From: Varroa destructor
Lineage: Eukaryota > Arthropoda > Arachnida > Mesostigmata > Varroidae
DNA: 64,000 nt
NCBI RefSeq assembly: GCF_002443255.2
Contig: NW_019211454.1
Location: forward strand, 66,146,179-66,210,178
Reading direction: 5' to 3'
Below are positions 58,205 to 64,000 of this stretch, piece after piece. The notes below the pieces were generated by a model that saw only the letters and a program-made list of their open reading frames with translations, searched no databases and was not told the origin of the DNA. A program made the position numbers and the translations under genes. Position 1 is the stretch's first letter. The number at the start of each line of letters is the position of its first letter.

Positions 58205-58801
58205 ATTTTTTCCTACTTTAAATATTTTTATTTTAACGCGGATAAACTGTAGGCCTAGTGTTTTGAATTTTGCGAAAACGAAATATGCTAATCTTAGTAA
58301 AAAGAGAATTCGGTTTATCTTAGATACTGGGATTCAACAGACTTTAATATCATTTTTGTACATCTGCCTTAGCGCCTTATCAAGGTAAGAAAAATCTACA
58401 AGATCCGAATCAGATCTGAAGCGAGGACCGATTCGATAGCTGTGGGCATCTATTGACCATTACATACCGAAAAGGTCATTAAAATTATCGACTTTGTCAG
58501 GCTTGACTGCTGGAAGAAAAGTGTGAAACGGGGTCAAATAATAGACGATATCGTAAATGGAACGGAAACACCTAGGCACATAGCATAATATTAAAATAGT
58601 GATCTATTATATAACAGCACGGTATGATACAGAAGTTTTGAAGAAGACACGGGCAAAAATTGCCTAACTTGATTTGCCCGTTGAAAGAAAAAGCTGTGCA
58701 AATATGCCCTCGAAAAATTTACAGGGCCATTGAAATAAGACATTCTAATAAATTAGCCTACGATTAGGTTGTTTGAGAGACTAATGACCTCTGCATAATA
58801 G

Positions 58802-58897
58802 TGCCAGGAAGAAAATATGCTTCTGCTAAATCCAAGATTGTTTTAAAATTTTTTCTACTCTATGCGAACACGATCGTCATCAGCCTTCACAGACGAG
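58802..58897 (+). CDS. Candidate internal exon, 96 nt, symmetric phase
   Basis: The consensus donor GACGAG|GTAAGT has its GT at 58898-58899. Upstream, an ACTAAT branch-like motif and a TAG at 58799-58801 could be the acceptor. Between them one frame is open in phase 1-1, reading PGRKYASAKSKIVLKFFLLY, a basic start then a hydrophobic stretch. Open sequence in this frame extends back to 58777. The acceptor lacks a strong pyrimidine tract. No family is recognised. Confidence 0.25.
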
Positions 58898-59159
58898 GTA
58901 AGTAGCACGTACAACGACTACTCGAAGAAGCATCGTAAGCACCAGCTTTGGCGTATGAGTTGGTTTACGCTGACTATTGCTTCGTCTATATACCGAATCT
59001 GATCAATACGACTGTGTTCTTGTCCTACGTTTAATCGTAAGCCGAACTGTATCACGTGGTCGATCTTGCCAGCGGAACGAGAAGACGAGTCTTAGTGTCT
59101 GTTTTCTCTATCTTAACTTGACAGTGTCTCTTCTTTTTGCTGATACGTCGAATTGTTAG

Positions 59160-59398
59160 TGCGTTTTGGTGTTTTGGTTACACGATGCCCATCTCGGTAG
59201 ACGTCTTTTCTGTCCGACTTATTTTCGTTGCCTTGCCGCTCCCCCGGATACCCCTGCGCTTCCTCTAACGCTTTGCCAACGCTGCTGTCTAGTGTGACGA
59301 ACGCCTCGGGATCAGACAGACAGACAGACAGACAGACAGAAGCAGCCGACGCCAGAGGCGAACAAAGAGCCAGAGAACGAAATCGTCTTTCTTTTCAG
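59160..59398 (+). promoter_or_regulatory. CpG-rich block upstream of a candidate start exon
   Basis: This block is richer in G+C and CG dinucleotides than the AT-rich DNA to its left and leads into the acceptor at 59397-59398. It could be a promoter with a non-coding first exon. No TATA box or initiator was assigned. Confidence 0.2.
59313..59340 (+). repeat. (CAGA)7 tetranucleotide repeat
   Basis: Seven exact CAGA copies in the CpG-rich block just upstream of the candidate gene start at 59.4 kb. Confidence 0.97.
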
Positions 59399-59516
59399 TC
59401 AAACCAATCAAACTAGTCGGGATAACCCAGACCTAAGCTTATTGTTCAAGCCATTCTGACTCCGTAGTCTCGTTCGAATCCGAGTAGCGGCAAAAACGGC
59501 AGTGGTGGCAGCGCCT

Positions 59517-59793
59517 ATGGGAAGCTTCGCTTCAAAGTTTCACCACAAATCCCACAAACAGAGCCGGAAAACATGGGAGCCACTGTGGTCGACGAGTAAA
59601 AGTGCACTGAAAACAAGTTCGCTGATGCCTGGCATCCGTCTGTCCCTCACTGTCGTCGCTTGGTGCTCGTGTCTCCTCTGTAGCGCAAACGTAAACAAAA
59701 CAACAACGACAGAGTTAGCATCGGCAACGTTGACGGCAGCTAGATCTTCCAGGCATCAGGCTGCTGCCGCAGCATCAGCCTGCGACCATGGCG
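59517..59793 (+). CDS. Candidate start exon of a membrane or secreted protein, unrecognised
   Basis: This is the best exon model in the window. CGTCTTTCTTTTCAG is a strong acceptor (AG at 59397-59398). No ATG lies between it and 59517, where the first ATG (G at +4) opens 92 codons. A donor, ATGGCG|GTGAGA (GT at 59794-59795), ends the exon in phase 1. The N-terminal 40 residues are basic and Ser-rich. Next comes a hydrophobic stretch after a second Met (MPGIRLSLTVVAWCSCLLCS), fitting a signal anchor or a signal peptide started at the internal ATG. A Thr/Ala-rich segment follows. No known domain is visible, and downstream exons were not found. Confidence 0.4.
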
Positions 59794-59799
59794 GTGAGA

Positions 59800-61240
59800 A
59801 CAACGTGCGACTCAATTTCAATATGGTAATAGCTCCAGCTTCAGCATGACGACGAGTGAATCCGAATGCAAGACGAAAAAAGGGGCCGAAATATATAGGC
59901 TTTATTGCCTAAACCCGCGACACGAACGACAGAGGAAAGGGGCGGGCCAAACAGGACTCATACATGCCACACGCACGTACAAGTCGCATACGATGTAGGC
60001 TGATGCAAAGATACGCAAGACGTCGGACTCTTCATTCTGATACGAGACGACGAGGCGAACAACAGCAAACCAAAACAGAGAGATCAGCGATGGAAGCTAC
60101 GAACGCGGAAAAATAGACATGACGCACGGATTGCAAAATCACGTTATTGAGAATCAATTCCGATCGACTTAGATATGGTCGCCTGTGCGTTGTCCAACCC
60201 AATACTACTACTACTACTGCGAAGCCTCAGGCTGTTATCGCTGATCCAGCCGTCATTGTACGTTGCGGGAGTAGACATGATTGATTATATTACTCAAATA
60301 GCGATTTAATTTATGTCGTTGTAATTTCCTTCGAGTAGAAAAAGATAGCCCAAAAGGATAGCCCTATATCGCTATAGTAAAAAACCGTAATCATCAGTAG
60401 AAATCAAATAATGGCGCGAAGCACAGTTTTAAAATACCATAGGTAGGCTGAATCGATAGCCATTGTTTTATTCTTTTGAACTCCATGCAGGCACTAACAA
60501 TCGGGCCATAATTACGGTGTTAGTTCAGAGGTCTTTGAAATCGAGCGTAAGGTACCTAGCAGTGTGAATCACTACGGTAAGTCCTGTCATCCCTAATAGC
60601 GTTTCTTAATTCGAACGACTGGGCTTGTTTCAAGCCCGAAATTACCATAATTCAACGAGACGGGAAAGCAGTCAGCGAGGTTTAATGCTGTGCATACTCA
60701 CACATACTTCAAGCTGTCAGTCACGAGGATATCTTCAGTATGGCGATTATTGCATTTCGCTTAATAACATATTTTAATCACCCGCTCCCTCTGCGCGGCC
60801 TTACCGTTAATTAGTGCACTAACGACACGCCATTCTGATAAATGGCAACGGTATGTGCTCCATCATATCAGACCCAGAACCAGAATCTATAGTAAAGCAT
60901 GCTTTCAGATAGGCCAAGCGCACAGGCCTTCATTGCAAAAAAGAAAATTCTCTTCAAATAGAAACCCGGACACTCTAGATGGTTTTATCGCCCACCATGT
61001 CCGCTGCCCTATTTTTGTCCGTACGGACTCTATCTTTCTTGTGAAAATTCCTCTTCTGACGTCGAATTAGGTTGAATTCGCTTTGAGCTAAGTTCTATGG
61101 ACCCAAGCTTTTTTTTTGAGCTCAACTCTGTGCACGAAATGCCTTTCGGCATGCACATTGAGATCGTACCATTAACACAAAAGGGTACTTTGGTTCCAGT
61201 TTGGCGCATCTAATTTTTTCTTGTATATAGAGTTTAAGTA
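59800..61240. other. No further exon identified
   Basis: GC-rich to about 60.25 kb, with a short (ACT)n run near 60203-60219, then AT-richer. It would be the first intron of the 59.5-kb candidate if that is real. Confidence 0.4.
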
Positions 61241-61489
61241 CATTGATCATAATGCCCCATAGTCTTTTTGACTGGTTTCTTACATTTGCTTTGAAAGGGT
61301 GGCCGCCAACAAACAAGATCTTCAGCCGCTGCAGCCATTGGGTATCACAGGTTGTAGTGATGCCGCTTTCGTCTGACCTCAATCGACACCATAGTGATAC
61401 ACAAAGTACACAATACCTTCTTGGAAGGGCCTTTTTTTGCTTCCCTCTATCCCGAGTTTTCCCTCTCCAATTGCTGTCTCGACAATCAG

Positions 61490-61621
61490 CAAAACATCGC
61501 TGTGTTGGACGACGAAAGCGTACCTAACCGAACTGTGCAGGACTCATGTGCCGCGTCTGTGTACAAGCCTATGGGAAAACGTCGTACGGTTAGGTCATCG
61601 GCTGGTAGACTAGCTGGCTAG
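61490..61621 (+). CDS. Candidate terminal exon, unrecognised
   Basis: A very long pyrimidine-rich tract (about 61429-61480) leads to CAG at 61487-61489, and the frame is open from the first base after it. It encodes 43 residues (QNIAVLDDESVPNRTVQDSC and on to a basic end) and stops at 61619-61621. The peptide is hydrophilic, with one NRT glycosylation-type site and a Lys/Arg cluster. A GTTAGG inside could be a weak donor. No family is recognised and it is not tied to an upstream exon. Confidence 0.3.
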   Translation, partial: QNIAVLDDESVPNRTVQDSCAASVYKPMGKRRTVRSSAGRLAG

Positions 61622-61674
61622 TAGGTAGAGACGCTGGTCGATAGGACGACTGGCGCGACGCGGTTAGCCTGGGA

Positions 61675-62227
61675 CTACTCGGTCAGCAATGAAGCAAGCG
61701 GGCGCCTCTTGAAACGACAAGCTGTTTCACGCTCCAGCGGCGCTATTGTTGGAAAATCGAGGTCTCTCGAGGAGACCCCCTTCCCAGAAGCCAGCGCTGA
61801 TGCTGCCGTTGCCACAACTAACACCATCCAACGTCCTGCCGTATGTCTCGATGTGTCTGGCATTCTGTTCTGAAGGACCCTTGGGAGAGAGTGTTTGAAA
61901 GGAATGCTGCTACTGCTAGCACCGTACGAAGAGCAAAAGGGAAGTCGTGGAGTAGAAGAAGGAGAAAACGAGCGAATCAAAGTGACCGACCAGACCCAGC
62001 GAGGCCAAAAGCGAACTTCGCTGCCTAAATGTACTGTTGCAACCAGCAGTTGTGCCCAGAACTACCAAGTGGAGCGCAGCATTTGGGAAAGCGGCCAGCT
62101 CTTTTGCGTTCGTTTGCAGTCCTCTCACGGAACAGCCAGCAGCCGCCGCAGCAGTCGCAACATTACAGGCCAGCGTAAAGTCCAGCTTGTAGTGGCAGAC
62201 CTAAGCAGAATGCCTCTCTCTTTTTGA
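61675..62227. other. GC-rich block open on both strands
   Basis: Plus 61904-62227 (ATG, 107 codons, Ser/Arg-rich) and minus 61675-61863 (ATG, with a hydrophobic start containing MVLVVATAASALASG) oppose each other. The minus frame looks like a signal peptide, the plus frame like a low-complexity basic protein. Neither has paired splice borders. Confidence 0.25.
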
Positions 62228-62229
62228 TT

Positions 62230-63960
62230 GCCACACTAGTAAGAGAAAAACTCGATTACAGTTTGATATCCTCAGCAATCTCGCTTTGCTTCTCATCACA
62301 CTAGTACGTTGAGCTTCCACGTTGCTGTCCAAGCTGCATGTTTTCATAGTAAAAGACTCGTTACGTTCGATCAAGTAGATTCTATCTCATTTTTGACAAA
62401 AAATACATATCTATCTGAATCGCATAGAGTATTACGTTTCAAACTCATACGTACTTTGCGCAACAATTGAAGGGAGACTCATTTGTAATTCTCATAGATG
62501 AAGTGTTGGACGCTACAGAAGTTGGAGCTCCATTTGTCCGAGTTACGAAGTCATGGTCTGTTGCGCATAAACGACGTAACGTCAATACAGATACTTTATT
62601 TAAAAAACTAACTTGTGCCGGCCTAGTTTAGAAATAAACTAGTTTTACACAGTATAATAGATTTTTCTTCAATCATTTTCATAAAAAATAATAATTAAAA
62701 TAATACATCTTTTTCATAAAAGAATTATTTCGTAAATTATCATTTATGGAATTGCACCTCGGTTCGAGGTATTGCCCATATGGCATTTCAGGTAACACTA
62801 TCTAATTGCGATGGCGCTAGCCAAATGCACATTTTCCTATCTCTCTGATTCTATTCGTCGTTGTTTATTTAACTATTACTTAAAACTGGGCCACTATTAT
62901 TATAGGCATTATTTGTTATTATTTGTATGGTTGACACCAGTTGCTACTTAAGTAGATTGCCATAGGTGCTAAACTCGGCAATGAATGAACGTATATAAAA
63001 AAGTCAGAATGACTTTTGGCGACACACTCAACGGATGGCCTATGAATAGTCACCACAAATAACCCTCTCATAGCTGTTTTACAGTGGCAAATCTATTTAG
63101 AGGCACTGGTCATGTAGAGGATCCCACACGAGTATGTATCAGGTCAACTATGATGTAGAGATAGGTTTGAGGAATTTTCGTATTTTAGGGCGTAATTTTA
63201 CGGAACGGAACGAATGGAGCGCCGTTGAATTTCTTGGCGTCTGCTGCGGTGCCAACGTAGAATTTTCCGTTAGGAAAATGTGACGTCAGTTGCTAATGAA
63301 TATCCCGTTGGTAAAGCCCGGAGCCTGGAGCGTTTTGTTGTCTACATAGACAGTGTTCATTATTGTCTTCTTCGAGTCGATAATCATAATTGGTCCATAT
63401 CAAAGCGCGAAGAACAAACGAAAACACAGGGGTCCACTATAGAATCGTTTAGCACTAACAGAACTCGTAAAGCATGTATTTTAGTCTTTTTTTTTGTTTG
63501 GAATTATAAAAAAAAAGAAAGAGAAAGCGTTGATAGCTTTAAAATATGGTCCGACCCATTATATCTTTATTCAAGAGAATTATTTCAGGGTACTTCATCT
63601 TGTTAGGGAAGATTACCGCCTGGAAGTGGTCCGTGAGTACATCATAAAAAGTATGAACGACTTCTGAAACAAGAAATTTCTATAAATTTAGAGAAACGCA
63701 TGTCTACAATTAAAAATAATTATCTTCTGCTTTCTTGTCTCGTCTTGTTAGTTTATTTATTTTAAAAATTTTATAACTAAGTGCTTAGAATTTCACGTCC
63801 GGCACTGCCGTCAGACCTTCTCTAGCTCTTAAGATGAAACGAATTATGTGTATGCTAGGACCCGAAGCTGGACCACGAAGTGCCACTAAAGTTAGCAGGC
63901 AGACACGTTAGCCTTGAATGTAGTGATTCTGAAAAATAGCAACAATTGTCGTTGTATTCT
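62230..63960. other. No confirmed gene
   Basis: AT-rich block at 62640-62760. A frame open for 108 codons (63280-63606) lacks an ATG and has one hydrophobic stretch. Nothing is recognisable. Confidence 0.4.
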
Positions 63961-63966
63961 CTTTAT

Positions 63967-63989
63967 GGTTAGGTTAGGTTAGGTTAGGT
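63967..63989 (+). repeat. (GGTTA)n arthropod-type telomere repeat array
   Basis: Four and a half copies of GGTTA lie close to the window's right edge. TTAGG is the ancestral arthropod telomere unit, and short interstitial copies are common in arthropod genomes. The array ends in TCTAGCCC before the window does, so it is probably interstitial. Confidence 0.9.
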
Positions 63990-64000
63990 CTAGCCCAACG

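Noticed and set aside
59461..59490. GTTCGAATCC resembling a tRNA B box
   Set aside because: The flanking T-stem does not pair properly and no A box or acceptor stem lies upstream.
1..64000. CRISPR array, rRNA or prokaryotic operon
   Set aside because: No regularly spaced direct repeats, no rRNA-like conserved blocks and no closely packed long frames were seen.

Overview
This is a stretch of eukaryotic nuclear DNA, most likely from an arthropod. It has no compact operons or long intact genes, it is moderately AT-rich, and it holds AT-rich blocks, microsatellites, scattered splice-like signals, the decayed remains of a mariner-type transposon, and an arthropod-type (TTAGG)n array at its right edge. 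A mite or other chelicerate would fit, but nothing here fixes the species. Much of the window looks intergenic or intronic. I recognised no gene of known function apart from the transposase remnant.

Layout. 0-3.6 kb is mostly empty, with one weak terminal-exon candidate at 3.03-3.16 kb. 3.6-4.26 kb on the minus strand is the broken mariner copy, the only homology call I would defend. 8.0-8.4 kb is a GC- and pyrimidine-rich patch with several 3' splice-site-like tracts on the plus strand. 11.7-12.6 kb is GC-richer and holds the longest ATG-started frames on the minus strand, one ending at a good splice donor. 13.8-14.0 kb, 17.8 kb, 27.7-28.0 kb, 45.0-45.4 kb, 52.99-53.16 kb, 55.4 kb, 57.7-58.0 kb, 58.8-58.9 kb, 59.4-59.8 kb and 61.4-61.6 kb each hold an open frame bounded by plausible splice signals. 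The best of these is 59.40-59.79 kb, where an acceptor, a first ATG, a hydrophobic N-terminal segment and a donor lie in order inside a CpG-rich patch. These exon calls rest on splice signals and open frame only; I could match none to a family, and several are probably chance.

Repeats: two long (TA)n tracts (34.07 and 58.17 kb), (CT)n at 52.78 kb, (CAGA)7 at 59.31 kb, (GCA)n at 41.97 kb, (GCC)n at 44.58 kb and (GGTTA)n at the right end. Three near-perfect inverted repeats with loops of only 2-3 nt (14.41, 36.12 and 53.14 kb) are far too long to be chance and are the clearest unexplained structures here.

I looked for an undescribed biological system and did not find a convincing one. The items most worth checking are the short-loop inverted repeats, the candidate gene start at 59.4-59.8 kb, and the two-strand candidate at 45.0-45.4 kb.
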